17,615 nt of DNA from Clostridia bacterium (GCA_017471125.1 JAFUWR010000155.1:1-17615), one strand, 5' to 3'. Positions 1 through 10,504 are shown, counted from the first letter of the stretch. Numbers and translations: made by a program. The notes: generated by a model not told the origin, from the sequence alone.

Positions 1-248
1 AAGCGGTTGGCGATGACCTGCACGTCGTTGCTGGCGACGTGGAGTATGCCGCCCGCGGCCCGGGCCTTTTTCACGTCGCCGCCCTCGGTGGTGATGCGGC
101 ACTCGCCGTCGCCGATGGACGCGGCGTAGTCGATGTGGTTTGGCAGTATGCACACGTCGCCGCCGGTGGTGCGCAGGATCACCTTCTGGGCGTCCGCGTC
201 AAAGAACTTGCCCTGGGGCGTGACCACTGTCAGATGGATCATAGCCAT
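1..248 (-). CDS. atpC: ATP synthase F1 subunit epsilon, 3' end missing (partial)
   Basis: The first 82 residues of the epsilon subunit are present; the gene runs off the left edge. The protein begins MAMIHLTVVTPQGKFFDADA, which is the N-terminal beta-sandwich domain of epsilon (family pattern: an L-x-V-V-T-P-x-G start and a later LPNH segment, seen here as ILPNH). In the F1 central stalk, epsilon binds gamma and the c-ring and can act as an inhibitor through its C-terminal helices, which are outside the window. The gene starts 2 bases after the atpD stop, and its ribosome binding site (AAGGGTGA) lies in the last atpD codons, so the two are probably translationally coupled. The ATG at 248 is chosen for that spacing; a second in-frame ATG lies two codons in. 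Identity is secure from both sequence and position. Confidence 0.93.
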   Translation of the reverse strand, partial: MAMIHLTVVTPQGKFFDADAQKVILRTTGGDVCILPNHIDYAASIGDGECRITTEGGDVKKARAAGGILHVASNDVQVIANR

Positions 249-250
249 GC

Positions 251-1645
<1,395 letters not shown>

Positions 1646-1666
1646 ATTGTTCTATCTCCTATGCTG

Positions 1667-2515
1667 TCAATGCTCCGCGCCGGCGACGATCTCCGTGATC
1701 TCCTGGGTGATGGAGCCCTGTCTCGCGCGGTTATAGCGCAGGCTCAGATCCTCGATCATCTCGCCCGCGTTCTTGGTGGCGGAATCCATGGCCACGCGCC
1801 GGGCCGCCTGTTCGCTGGCGAAGGCGTCGCACGCGGCGGAGTAGATGAGCCCAGCCAGGTACTGGGGCAGGAATTCCTTGAGCAGGGCGTCCGCGCCGGG
1901 CTCGCAGAGCATCTGCTTGGTGGTGCGCTCCTCCTCCGGGGCGTCCTTGGTGTCCAGGGGCAAGAGCGGCTTTAGCTTTGTGCGCTGGGTCAGCACCGAC
2001 ACGAAGGACGTGTAGGCCAGCACGATCTCGTCGTAGCGGCCCTCGTCGTAGCCCGACATCACGAGCTTCGCGATGTCCTCGCAGGCCTCGAAGGTCAGGC
2101 CCTCCACCTTGTCCACGTCGGTCACGATGTCCAGCCCGTGGCGCTGGTAGTACTCCTTGGCCTTCTTGCCGATGGGGATGAAGCAGCACTGGGCGTCCCG
2201 CATGTCCCAATCCACGCGCTTTAGGATGTTGGCGTTGTAGCTGCCGGCCAGGCCGCGGTCGCCCGCGATGACGATATAGCAGCGATGCCTGATCTCCCGC
2301 GGGATGACGTAGTCGCTCTGGGCGCCCGTGTTGTGCAGCGCGATGTCCCAGATGGCGCGGCGGGCCACCTTCATGTAGGGGCGGCTCTGCTCCATGCGCA
2401 TCCGCGCGCCCCGCAGCTTGGAGGAGGCCACCAGCTGCATGGCCTTGGTGATCTGCATGGTGCTCTCAACGCTTCGGATCCGCAGCTTTATCTCCTTCAT
2501 TGATGCTCCGGCCAT
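1667..2515 (-). CDS. atpG: ATP synthase F1 subunit gamma
   Basis: This 282-residue protein is the central rotor shaft of F1. The N-terminal helix reads MKEIKLRIRSVESTMQITKAM with the conserved ITKAMxxVASSKL segment, and the C-terminal helix reads NRARQGSITQEITEIVAGA, both diagnostic of gamma; these two helices form the coiled coil that turns inside the alpha3beta3 ring. The ATG at 2515 is preferred over the ATG five codons later because GAGGAGG in the end of atpA sits at the right distance from it. Only three bases separate the atpA stop from this start, which suggests translational coupling. The middle Rossmann-like part is also recognisable (YIVIAGDRGLAGSYN). Confidence 0.97.
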   Translation of the reverse strand: MAGASMKEIKLRIRSVESTMQITKAMQLVASSKLRGARMRMEQSRPYMKVARRAIWDIALHNTGAQSDYVIPREIRHRCYIVIAGDRGLAGSYNANILKRVDWDMRDAQCCFIPIGKKAKEYYQRHGLDIVTDVDKVEGLTFEACEDIAKLVMSGYDEGRYDEIVLAYTSFVSVLTQRTKLKPLLPLDTKDAPEEERTTKQMLCEPGADALLKEFLPQYLAGLIYSAACDAFASEQAARRVAMDSATKNAGEMIEDLSLRYNRARQGSITQEITEIVAGAEH

Positions 2516-2518
2516 GCG

Positions 2519-4042
<1,524 letters not shown>

Positions 4043-4059
4043 CTGCTCGTCCTCTTTTC

Positions 4060-4596
4060 CTACAAGCCCTGGGCCATGCGCTGCCTGAGCCGTCCCAGCT
4101 TGTTTTGAATGGTGTTGTCATAGCGCCTGCCGTCCATCTCCACGCGCACGCCGCCGATGAGCGCCTTGTCCACGCTGGCGATCAGCGCGACCTTGCGGCC
4201 GGACATCTGCTCGAGCTTCTGCCGCAGGGCTTCCCGGTCGTTCTCGGTCAGCTCGACGGCGGAGGTCACGTAGGCCTCCACGATGCCCAGGTCGTCGTTG
4301 TAGCGCTGGTGGAACCACTTGACGCAGTCCTCCAGGCAGTCGACGCGCTCCTTCTCCACCAGCAGCTTCATGAAGTTCACGATGAACACATGGGCCCTGC
4401 CGCCGAAGGTGTCGTCCACGACCTTGACGCGGGTGTCCCGCTCGATGGCGCGGGAGGACAGCAGCTTGATGAAGTCCGGCTCCGCCTTGATGAGCGCGCC
4501 GATCTCCGTCAGCTCCCCGTGGAGCTCCTCCAGGACGTGCTCGTCCCGGGCCAGCTCATACAGCGCCTCGCCGTATTCCTTGCCCATGCCGGTCAC
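4060..4596 (-). CDS. atpH: ATP synthase F1 subunit delta
   Basis: This 178-residue protein is the delta (OSCP-like) subunit that ties the top of F1 to the b-subunit stalk. The start MTGMGKEYGEALYELA matches the family pattern (Y-A-x-A-L-x-x-L-A), and the C-terminal part carries the conserved VDKALIGGVRVEMDGRRYDN segment. The chosen start is a GTG at 4596 that overlaps the atpF stop (GTGA), with GGTGA placed just upstream; an ATG three codons later is the alternative. The overlap implies translational coupling with atpF. Position between atpF and atpA is standard for the operon. Confidence 0.95.
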   Translation of the reverse strand: MTGMGKEYGEALYELARDEHVLEELHGELTEIGALIKAEPDFIKLLSSRAIERDTRVKVVDDTFGGRAHVFIVNFMKLLVEKERVDCLEDCVKWFHQRYNDDLGIVEAYVTSAVELTENDREALRQKLEQMSGRKVALIASVDKALIGGVRVEMDGRRYDNTIQNKLGRLRQRMAQGL

Positions 4597-5099
4597 GAGG
4601 CTTCACCCGCTTTTTTGATAAACTCCTCCACCAGCTCGCGGTGGTCGGCTTCGTTGATCTCTCGCTCCACCATCCTGCCGGCGATGTCCACGGCCATGCC
4701 GGAGATCTCGCCCACCAGCTCGGAATATGCCTTGCGGCGCTCCTGCTCGATGTCGGACTCGGCCTTCTGCTTGAGGTGCGTCGCCTCGTTCCGGGCCTCC
4801 TGCACGATGGATTCGCCCCGCTTGTTGGCGGTGTCCACGGCGTTCTTGACCAGCCGGTCGGCCTCCTCGCGGGCGTTGGACATGCGCTCGGTGTACTCCG
4901 CCTTCATCTGGGCGGCGTCGTCCCGATCCTTGCCCGCGGCGTCATAGATGCCGTCGATCTCCTGCTGGCGGGCGTCCAGCACCGCCATGACGCGCTTGAA
5001 CAGGAACTTTTTGATCAGCATGACCAGTATCAGCAGGTTGCAGATCTGGAAGATGATCGTCCAGGGCGTAATGGAAATAAATTCTTGTACCGCGTTCAC
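4593..5099 (-). CDS. atpF: ATP synthase Fo subunit b
   Basis: This 168-residue protein is the peripheral stalk subunit b. A single hydrophobic segment at about residues 13-31 (TIIFQICNLLILVMLIKKFL) anchors it in the membrane; the rest is a long charged helix rich in Ala, Glu, Lys and Arg, typical of the b dimer coiled coil that reaches up to delta. The start codon is GTG at 5099, supported by a strong GGGAGGGTGA site a few bases upstream; no usable ATG lies near. The gene overlaps atpH at its 3' end and follows atpE after a 42-base spacer holding a small hairpin. Confidence 0.96.
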   Translation of the reverse strand: MNAVQEFISITPWTIIFQICNLLILVMLIKKFLFKRVMAVLDARQQEIDGIYDAAGKDRDDAAQMKAEYTERMSNAREEADRLVKNAVDTANKRGESIVQEARNEATHLKQKAESDIEQERRKAYSELVGEISGMAVDIAGRMVEREINEADHRELVEEFIKKAGEAS

Positions 5100-5112
5100 T
5101 TTTCACCCTCCC

Positions 5113-5130
5113 GGAAATCCAGTTATTTCC
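5113..5130 (-). other. Small hairpin in the atpE-atpF spacer
   Basis: On the transcript the arms GGAAAT and ATTTCC pair perfectly around a six-base loop, between the atpE stop and the atpF ribosome binding site. There is no U-tract, so it is not an intrinsic terminator. It could help stabilise or process the message so that the c subunit, needed in many copies per enzyme, is made in excess; that is inference from position only, and a six-base stem may be chance. Confidence 0.3.
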
Positions 5131-5141
5131 ACGATGAAGGC

Positions 5142-5411
5142 TTAGAGCTTGCCGATGAAGGGATTGGCGAACATCAGCAGCAGGGCCACGATGAAGCCGT
5201 AGATACCGGTGGTCTCCGCGACGGCGCAGCCCAGCAGCATGGTGGACTGGACGGTGCCCTTGCACTCGGGCTGACGGCCGATGGCTTCGCAGGCCTTGCC
5301 GACGGCGTAGCCTTCGCCGATACCAGGGCCGATACCGGCGATCATGGCCAGGCCGGCGCCGATGGCGGAAGAACCCATGACGATTGCTTTGGTCCAGAGC
5401 TGTTCATTCAT
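5142..5411 (-). CDS. atpE: ATP synthase Fo subunit c, predicted Na+-binding two-carboxylate type
   Basis: This 89-residue hairpin of two membrane helices forms the c-ring rotor. The polar loop reads GRQPE at about 45-49. Helix 1 carries a glycine-rich run IAGIGPGIGEGYAVG with E33, at the position where typical Na+ c subunits (Ilyobacter tartaricus type) have Gln32. Helix 2 reads AVAETTGIYG with the ion-carrying E66, followed by T67 and T68, and Y71. Val64, E66, T68 and Tyr71 match the Na+ ligand set and its supporting tyrosine; T67 replaces the usual Ser. A Glu in both helices is the pattern described for the Fusobacterium nucleatum two-carboxylate Na+ rotor. Na+ coupling is therefore a prediction from motif, not shown. 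The ATG has GGGAGG nine bases upstream. Confidence 0.97.
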   Translation of the reverse strand: MNEQLWTKAIVMGSSAIGAGLAMIAGIGPGIGEGYAVGKACEAIGRQPECKGTVQSTMLLGCAVAETTGIYGFIVALLLMFANPFIGKL

Positions 5412-5453
5412 TGTGATATTCCTCCCAAGAATAGATTGTTCGATGGTCTATGC

Positions 5454-6197
5454 TCAACCCTCCGCCGCCGAGCCGATGTACATCATCGTCAGCATGCAGA
5501 AGATGAATGCCTGCAAGCAGGAAGAGAACAGGTCGAAGTAGATGGAGAATATGGCCGGGATGCCGACCTGCAAGATCGGTATCTGCCCCAGCACCTGCCC
5601 CACCGCGCCGGGCAGCCAGCCCAAGAGCGCATGGCTCGCCGCGGCCAGGGCCGCGTAGATGAGGCCCGTGATGACCGAGCCGGAGGCGATGTTTCCGAAG
5701 TGACGGAAGGCCATCGACAGCGGCGTGGCGAACTCGGAGATGATGTTGAAGGGCAGCAGGATCGGTATCGGCTCAAAGTAGCCCTTGATGTAGCCGAGCG
5801 GTCCGCCCGCGCGGAACTTGTTGTAGGTGATGAGCACGAACACCAGCAGCGACCAACCCAGCAGCGTGGACAGGTCGGAGGTCGGCGCGTACATGCCGAT
5901 CATCGACGACAGGCTGCACAGGGCCGACAGGCCCATGATGGACGCGATCAGCGGGGCGTAGCCCACCCGGAGGAAGTGCTCCCCCATGTTCTCCCCCACC
6001 ATGGCGTTCACCTTTTTGACGATGAACTCCGCGATGATCTGGCGCTTCGTGCGGCAGTGCACCTGCATGCCGGAGGTCAGGAACAGGCACAGGCCCACGA
6101 TCACCGCCATGACGATCCACGTGTTCACCACGGTCTCGGTGAGCACGAAGCTGCCCCTTTGGAATACTATCCTTGCGCCGTGTACGTCCAGATTCAA
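5454..6197 (-). CDS. atpB: ATP synthase Fo subunit a
   Basis: This 247-residue multi-spanning membrane protein forms the stator half-channels facing the c-ring. The essential stator arginine is visible as R165 in the conserved context PLSMAFRHFGNI, and a second conserved helix region lies near the C-terminus (IFSIYFDLFSSCLQAFIF). The start is a TTG at 6197 that overlaps the atpI stop (TTGA); AGGAAGTGA lies at a suitable distance upstream, and the next in-frame ATG (residue 30) would remove the first part of helix 1, so TTG is preferred. The gene sits between atpI and atpE, as in other bacterial atp operons. Confidence 0.95.
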   Translation of the reverse strand: MNLDVHGARIVFQRGSFVLTETVVNTWIVMAVIVGLCLFLTSGMQVHCRTKRQIIAEFIVKKVNAMVGENMGEHFLRVGYAPLIASIMGLSALCSLSSMIGMYAPTSDLSTLLGWSLLVFVLITYNKFRAGGPLGYIKGYFEPIPILLPFNIISEFATPLSMAFRHFGNIASGSVITGLIYAALAAASHALLGWLPGAVGQVLGQIPILQVGIPAIFSIYFDLFSSCLQAFIFCMLTMMYIGSAAEG

Positions 6198-6643
6198 GGC
6201 TTTTCACTTCCTTTGGAAAGATCGGGCCGACGGGCCTCCATGATCTGCAATACCCTGATGACGACGGTCGGGAAGATGACCGGCAGTATCGTCGCCAGCG
6301 GGTCGAATTTGAATACCGCGATGCCCAGTACCAAGAGCGCGAACAGCGCGATCATGCGCAGGTTGTAGGAGACCTTCATGCGGTTCTTCATCTCGATGGT
6401 CAGGTCCGCAAGCTCCTGCTCCGTGCGCTCCTTCTCCGCCGCGCGGTCCGTCACGCCCTGTACCGTCAGGCCCATGAAGAAGAAGTTCAGCACCGTCAAA
6501 AGCCCCGTGTACAGCCCGCCCAGCGCCACCGGGCAGCTCAGCCGGCCGATCACCGCGTAGACCGCCAGCATCACGGCCACCAGCGCAAACACGCCGATGG
6601 CGACCCGCGCGGTCTCCCGCCTGACGGCATTGTCTGGTCTCAT
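6194..6643 (-). CDS. atpI: ATP synthase subunit I-like protein
   Basis: This 149-residue protein has four predicted membrane helices (about 13-33, 38-60, 95-112 and 115-135) with a charged stretch between the second and third. Sequence, topology and its place as first gene of the operon fit AtpI, a poorly conserved accessory protein thought to help c-ring assembly and, in some species, to aid Mg2+ uptake. Homology is judged mainly from size, topology and position, since the family has few fixed motifs. The ATG is preceded by GGAGG five bases upstream. Its stop overlaps the TTG start of atpB, implying coupling. Confidence 0.8.
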   Translation of the reverse strand: MRPDNAVRRETARVAIGVFALVAVMLAVYAVIGRLSCPVALGGLYTGLLTVLNFFFMGLTVQGVTDRAAEKERTEQELADLTIEMKNRMKVSYNLRMIALFALLVLGIAVFKFDPLATILPVIFPTVVIRVLQIMEARRPDLSKGSEKP

Positions 6644-6692
6644 CGCAGCCTCCGTGCTCCATGTGAAAATCGGGCCTAAACACCCTTGATTA

Positions 6693-6721
6693 TTTATACC
6701 TTTTTTCGCCAGGCTTTACAA
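6693..6721 (-). promoter_or_regulatory. Proximal promoter of the atp operon
   Basis: On the minus strand TTGTAA (6721-6716) and TATAAA (6698-6693) are separated by 17 bases, a good sigma-70/sigma-A arrangement. Transcription would begin near 6686, giving a leader of about 43 bases before atpI. The region is AT-rich against a GC-rich background. Confidence 0.6.
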
Positions 6722-6782
6722 GGCATTATGTATTAATTCTTAGCGCCATTTTCAAAAAAACTTCAAAAGACGCCATATATTG

Positions 6783-6811
6783 AGTATAGACCAAAAAAGC
6801 GAGATCATCAA
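6783..6811 (-). promoter_or_regulatory. Distal promoter of the atp operon
   Basis: On the minus strand TTGATG (6811-6806) and TATACT (6788-6783) are 17 bases apart. It lies just after the liv terminator and about 90 bases upstream of the proximal promoter. It would give a leader of about 130 bases. Two tandem promoters for this operon are plausible; which one works is unknown. Confidence 0.5.
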
Positions 6812-6834
6812 TGGACAATTCATTGGTTTTGTAC

Positions 6835-6866
6835 AAAAAAGCCCTCATGTCGTTTGACATGAAGGC
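6835..6866 (-). terminator. Intrinsic terminator of the liv operon
   Basis: Read on the minus strand, the arms GCCTTCATGTC and GACATGAGGGC form an 11-pair stem (one G-U pair) with an AAAC loop, followed directly by six T residues. It begins 14 bases after the livF stop. The G-U pair would be a mismatch on the other strand, so the structure is oriented for minus-strand transcription and separates liv from atp. Confidence 0.93.
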
Positions 6867-6879
6867 AGATAAAATGGGA

Positions 6880-7611
6880 TCAGCCGCCCAGGTACGCCGC
6901 CCGGACGCGGTCGTCGGCCAGCACGTCCTCGGCGTTGCCGGAGATGGTGATCTTGCCGGTGCCCAGCACATAGGCGCGGTTGGCGATGGACAGGGCCATC
7001 TGGGCGTTCTGTTCGACCAGCAGGATGGTGACGCCGGCCTCGTGGAGCTCCTTGATGATGTCGAAGATCTGCTCCACCAGTATGGGCGCGAGGCCCATGG
7101 ACGGCTCGTCCAGCATCAGCAGCTGGGGCTTGCTCATCAGGGCGCGGCCCATGGCGAGCATCTGCTGTTCGCCGCCGGACAGCGTGCCGGCCACCTGCTT
7201 TTCGCGCTCCTTCAAGCGGGGGAAGCGCTTGAACACGTCCTCCAGGGACGCTGGGATCTCGTAGGCGGGCCGGGTGAAGCCGCCCATCTCGAGGTTCTCG
7301 CGCACGGTCATCTGCTGGAACACCCTGCGCCCCTCGGGGCACAGCGCCATGCCCTTGGCGACGATGCGGCTCGCGCCCATGCCGACGATGCTCTCGCCCC
7401 TGAACGTGATCATGCCCATGCGGGGCTTCAGGAGGCCGGACACGGTGTTCAGCGTGGTGGACTTGCCCGCGCCGTTGGCGCCGATCAGCGTGACGATCTC
7501 GCCCTCGTTGACCTCGAAGGAGACGCCCTTGATGGCGTGGATGGAGCCATAGTAGACGTGGATGTCGTCCACCTTCAGAAGGGGCGACGCGGCGCGCTTC
7601 GTTTCACTCAT
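6880..7611 (-). CDS. livF: Branched-chain amino acid ABC transporter ATPase LivF
   Basis: This 243-residue protein is one of the two ATPases that power the LIV-I type importer. Walker A is GANGAGKS at 44-51, the signature motif LSGGE lies at 144-148, and Walker B with its catalytic glutamate is LLMLDEP at 164-170. The H-loop position reads VEQN, with Gln in place of His, which is normal for LivF and separates it from LivG. The segment CPEGRRVFQQMTVRENL is also typical of LivF. The ATG follows the livG stop by three bases and has GGAGGGG in front, made by the last livG codons. It is the last gene of the operon and is followed by an intrinsic terminator. Confidence 0.95.
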   Translation of the reverse strand: MSETKRAASPLLKVDDIHVYYGSIHAIKGVSFEVNEGEIVTLIGANGAGKSTTLNTVSGLLKPRMGMITFRGESIVGMGASRIVAKGMALCPEGRRVFQQMTVRENLEMGGFTRPAYEIPASLEDVFKRFPRLKEREKQVAGTLSGGEQQMLAMGRALMSKPQLLMLDEPSMGLAPILVEQIFDIIKELHEAGVTILLVEQNAQMALSIANRAYVLGTGKITISGNAEDVLADDRVRAAYLGG

Positions 7612-7614
7612 GGC

Positions 7615-8472
7615 TTACCCCTCCTTCTTCTTGCCCAGATAGGCCTCGATGACCGTCGGATCGGACTGTATCTCGTCCGGCGTGCCCTTGGCGATGATGC
7701 GGCCGTAATTCAGCACGCAGATGCCCTCGCACACGCCCATGACCAGGTTCATATCGTGCTCGATCAGCATGATGGCGATCTGGAACTGGTCGCGGATCTT
7801 GGCGATGTTGTTCATCAGCTCTTCCGTCTCGTGGGGGTTCATGCCCGCGGCGGGCTCGTCCAGCAGCAGCAGCGACGGGTTGGTCGCCAGGGCGCGGACG
7901 ATCTCCAGCCTGCGCTGCGCGCCGTAGGGCAGCGAGCCGGCCTGGACCTTCGCCAGGTCCTGCATGTCGAATATGGACAACAGCTCCAGCGCCTTCTCGT
8001 GCTGGGCCTTCTCCCCCTGCCAGAAGCCGGGCAGGCGCAGGATGCCGGTGAACATGCCGTACTTGATCTGGTTGTGGAGCCCGATGCGCACGTTGTCCTC
8101 GACGGTCATGTTGTCAAACAGGCGGATATTCTGGAAGGTGCGGGCGATGCCCAGCTTGTTGGCCTGCACGGTGTTCAGCCCGTTCAGGTCGCGGCCGTTT
8201 AACATGATGGTGCCCATGGTGGGCTGATAGACCTTGGTCAGCAGGTTGAACACGGTGGTCTTGCCCGCGCCGTTGGGTCCGATCAGGCCGGCGATCTCGG
8301 TCTTGCCGATGATGAGGTTGAAGTCCTCCACGGCCTTCAGGCCGCCGAACTCGATGCCCAGGTGGCGGGCCTCCAGCACCGGCGCGGCGTACAGGTCGCG
8401 CTCGGGGATGATGCCGTGGCTCGGGGCCGGCACCATCTTGGTGCCCTGGCGGCGCTTGACGGTCTCGCTCAT
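7615..8472 (-). CDS. livG: Branched-chain amino acid ABC transporter ATPase LivG
   Basis: This 285-residue ATPase pairs with LivF at the inner face of the LivHM channel. It shows Walker A GPNGAGKT at 65-72, the ARTFQNIRLF segment near 110-119 characteristic of LivG, the signature-region LPYGAQRRLE at 181-190, Walker B LLLLDEP at 201-207 and the H-loop histidine H239 (IEHD). Compared with common LivG proteins it has about 28 extra residues at the N-terminus before the first beta strand. The ATG at 8472 is supported by GGGAGG nine bases upstream and overlaps the livM stop (ATGA); an internal ATG at codon 13 has no obvious ribosome binding site. Confidence 0.95.
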   Translation of the reverse strand: MSETVKRRQGTKMVPAPSHGIIPERDLYAAPVLEARHLGIEFGGLKAVEDFNLIIGKTEIAGLIGPNGAGKTTVFNLLTKVYQPTMGTIMLNGRDLNGLNTVQANKLGIARTFQNIRLFDNMTVEDNVRIGLHNQIKYGMFTGILRLPGFWQGEKAQHEKALELLSIFDMQDLAKVQAGSLPYGAQRRLEIVRALATNPSLLLLDEPAAGMNPHETEELMNNIAKIRDQFQIAIMLIEHDMNLVMGVCEGICVLNYGRIIAKGTPDEIQSDPTVIEAYLGKKKEG

Positions 8473-9518
8473 GCGGAGACGCCTCCCTTCTGCTGTGCGT
8501 TGCGCTTCCGGGGAACGAGCTTCCCGAGCAGCGCCCGCATGGTGGGATTGTTGGTCACCAGCATGACCAGTATCAGCACGATGGCGTAGATCAGCATGCG
8601 GTAGTCCGCGAAGGCGCGCAGCAGCTCGGGCAGCACGGTCAGCAGCGCCGCCGCGATGATGGAGCCCCAGATGTTGCCGATGCCGCCCAGCACCACGAAC
8701 ACCAGCACCAGTATGGAGGTGTCGAACTTGAACTTCGCGGCGGTGACGGTGGCCATGCTCAGGCCATACAGCGCGCCCGCCATGCCGGCCAGCACCGCGG
8801 CGGTGACGAAGGCCATCATCTTGTACTTGGTGACGTTGATGCCCATGGCTTCGGCGGCGATGCGGTTGTCCCGGGTCGCCATGATGGCGCGGCCGGACCG
8901 ACTGTTGATGAGGTTCATCACCACCACGAGGGTGAACAGTATCAGCACGAAGCCCACCGGGAAGGAGGCGATCTTCGACACGTCCTTGGCCCCGTTGGGA
9001 CCGTTGACCAGTATGGTGCCGGGGATGTTCGGGTTGTTGAAGGCCACGTGCAGCCGCTTCCCGTCCAGGGAGAAGTACAGGCAGTTCAGCACGTTTCTTA
9101 TGATCTCGCCGAAGGCCAGCGTCACGATGGCCAGGTAGTCGCCCCGAAGTCTAAGCACCGGGATGCCGATCAGCACGCCGAAGATGCCCGCGAACACGCC
9201 TGCCACGATCATGGAAAGGATCAGCCGCACGGTCTCGTTCTCAAGCCCGAAGGCCGACTGGAGCCACGCGGAGGCGATGATGCCCGAGAACACGCCGATG
9301 GACATGAACCCCGCGTGACCCAGGGACAGCTCGCCGGAGATGCCGACCACCAGGTTCAGCGACACGGCCATGACGATGTACACGCAGATGGGGATCATCT
9401 GGCCCCGCAGGGAGCGCTTCATCACGCCGGTGGAGATCATGGACTGGCAGATGATGAACGCGATGATGACGATGCCGAAGGATATGATGTTATTGACGGT
9501 ACTCTTCTTTAGCTTCAT
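8469..9518 (-). CDS. livM: Branched-chain amino acid ABC transporter permease LivM
   Basis: This 349-residue permease with many hydrophobic helices forms the channel together with LivH. Recognisable LivM segments include SLNLVVGISGELSLGHAGF near the N-terminus, LRLRGDYLAIVTLAFGEIIR in the middle, and VLGGIGNIWGSIIAA near the C-terminus. I start the gene at the ATG at 9518: GAGGTGA sits five bases before it and would overlap the alternative GTG at 9527, which has no site of its own. The gene begins about ten bases after the livH stop and overlaps livG by four bases, so the cluster is read as one message. Confidence 0.94.
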   Translation of the reverse strand: MKLKKSTVNNIISFGIVIIAFIICQSMISTGVMKRSLRGQMIPICVYIVMAVSLNLVVGISGELSLGHAGFMSIGVFSGIIASAWLQSAFGLENETVRLILSMIVAGVFAGIFGVLIGIPVLRLRGDYLAIVTLAFGEIIRNVLNCLYFSLDGKRLHVAFNNPNIPGTILVNGPNGAKDVSKIASFPVGFVLILFTLVVVMNLINSRSGRAIMATRDNRIAAEAMGINVTKYKMMAFVTAAVLAGMAGALYGLSMATVTAAKFKFDTSILVLVFVVLGGIGNIWGSIIAAALLTVLPELLRAFADYRMLIYAIVLILVMLVTNNPTMRALLGKLVPRKRNAQQKGGVSA

Positions 9519-9528
9519 ATCCCTCACC

Positions 9529-10413
9529 TCACACTTTCTCGTTCACGGGCTTGCCCAGCAGTCCCGCGGGCTTGAACAGCAGCACGATGATCAGCACCGC
9601 AAACACCAGCGCGTCGCCCAGCTCGGTGGAGATGTACGCCTTGCCCAGGATCTCGATGACGCCCAGCAGCAGGCCGCCCAGCATGGCCCCGGGGATGGAG
9701 CCGATGCCGCCGAACACCGCCGCGGTGAACGCCTTGATGCCGGGCATGGAGCCGGTGGTGGGCTGGAGCGTCGGGTACGCCGAGCACAGCAGCACGCCTG
9801 CGATGGCCGCCAGCGCCGAGCCGATGGCGAAGGTCAGGGAGATGGTGCGGTTCACGTTGATGCCCATCAGCTCCGCCGCGCCCTTGTCCTCGGACACTGC
9901 GCGCATGGCCTTGCCCATCTTGGTGCGCCCGGTGAACAGCGTCAGCGCGATCATGATGACGATGTTGGCGACGATGGTCAGTATGGTCTCGGACGATATG
10001 ACGAGGTTGCCGTCAAACAGCTTGATCTGCCCCACGTTGAACACGGACGGGAACACCTTCGGGTTGGAGCTCCAGATGAGCAGCGCCGTGTTTTGCAGGA
10101 AGTAGCTCACGCCGATGGCGGTGATCAGCACGGCCAGCTTGGCCGCCTGCCGCAGGGGGCGGTAGGCCAGTCCCTCGATGACCACGCCCAGCAGGGTGCA
10201 CACCAGCATGGCGCACAGCACCGCCAGGATGGGCGGAAGGTTCAGGTACGACATCGCGCAGAAGGCGATGTACGCGCCCACCATGATGACGTCGCCGTGG
10301 GCGAAGTTCAGCATCTTGGCGATGCCGTACACCATCGTGTAGCCCAGGGCGATGATGGCGTAGACGCTGCCCAAGCTGATGCCGTTGATAAGGAATCGCA
10401 GGAAGGATACCAT
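9529..10413 (-). CDS. livH: Branched-chain amino acid ABC transporter permease LivH
   Basis: This 294-residue membrane permease is the partner of LivM. It begins MVSFLRFLINGISLGSVYAI and continues with ALGYTMVYGIAKMLNFAHGD, the hallmark LivH segment; VFGGIGSIPGAMLGG near the C-terminus is the conserved loop thought to contact the ATPase. The start is placed at the ATG at 10413 because GAGGAG lies nine bases before it; a TTG three codons upstream directly abuts that site and so cannot use it. Two hairpins lie between this gene and livJ. Confidence 0.94.
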   Translation of the reverse strand: MVSFLRFLINGISLGSVYAIIALGYTMVYGIAKMLNFAHGDVIMVGAYIAFCAMSYLNLPPILAVLCAMLVCTLLGVVIEGLAYRPLRQAAKLAVLITAIGVSYFLQNTALLIWSSNPKVFPSVFNVGQIKLFDGNLVISSETILTIVANIVIMIALTLFTGRTKMGKAMRAVSEDKGAAELMGINVNRTISLTFAIGSALAAIAGVLLCSAYPTLQPTTGSMPGIKAFTAAVFGGIGSIPGAMLGGLLLGVIEILGKAYISTELGDALVFAVLIIVLLFKPAGLLGKPVNEKV

Positions 10414-10442
10414 GTCTTCCAACTCCTCGTTAAAGTACTATA

Positions 10443-10494
10443 AGGTAACTGACCACCGCCAGCAGCCCATTCTGTTGGCAATCGTCAGTTACCT
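10443..10494 (-). other. Long hairpin upstream of livH
   Basis: Perfect 11-base arms AGGTAACTGAC (10443-10453) and GTCAGTTACCT (10484-10494) enclose a second, imperfect inner hairpin (GCCAGCAG with CTGTTGGC, one non-Watson-Crick position). It ends about 14 bases before the livH ribosome binding site. There is no U-tract, so termination is unlikely; an mRNA-stabilising 5' structure for livHMGF or a protein-binding site is possible. An 11-base perfect match in so short a spacer is not expected by chance. Confidence 0.6.
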
Positions 10495-10504
10495 CGGAAA
10501 ACGG

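Noticed and set aside
4641..6368. A 575-codon open frame opposite atpF, atpE and atpB.
   Set aside because: It spans several genes and spacers antisense and has a skewed His/Asp/Gly/Arg composition; no ribosome binding site or family match.
6726..6971. An 81-codon minus-strand frame running through the end of livF into the atp promoter region.
   Set aside because: It overlaps livF in another frame and runs through the terminator hairpin and a promoter; no ribosome binding site.
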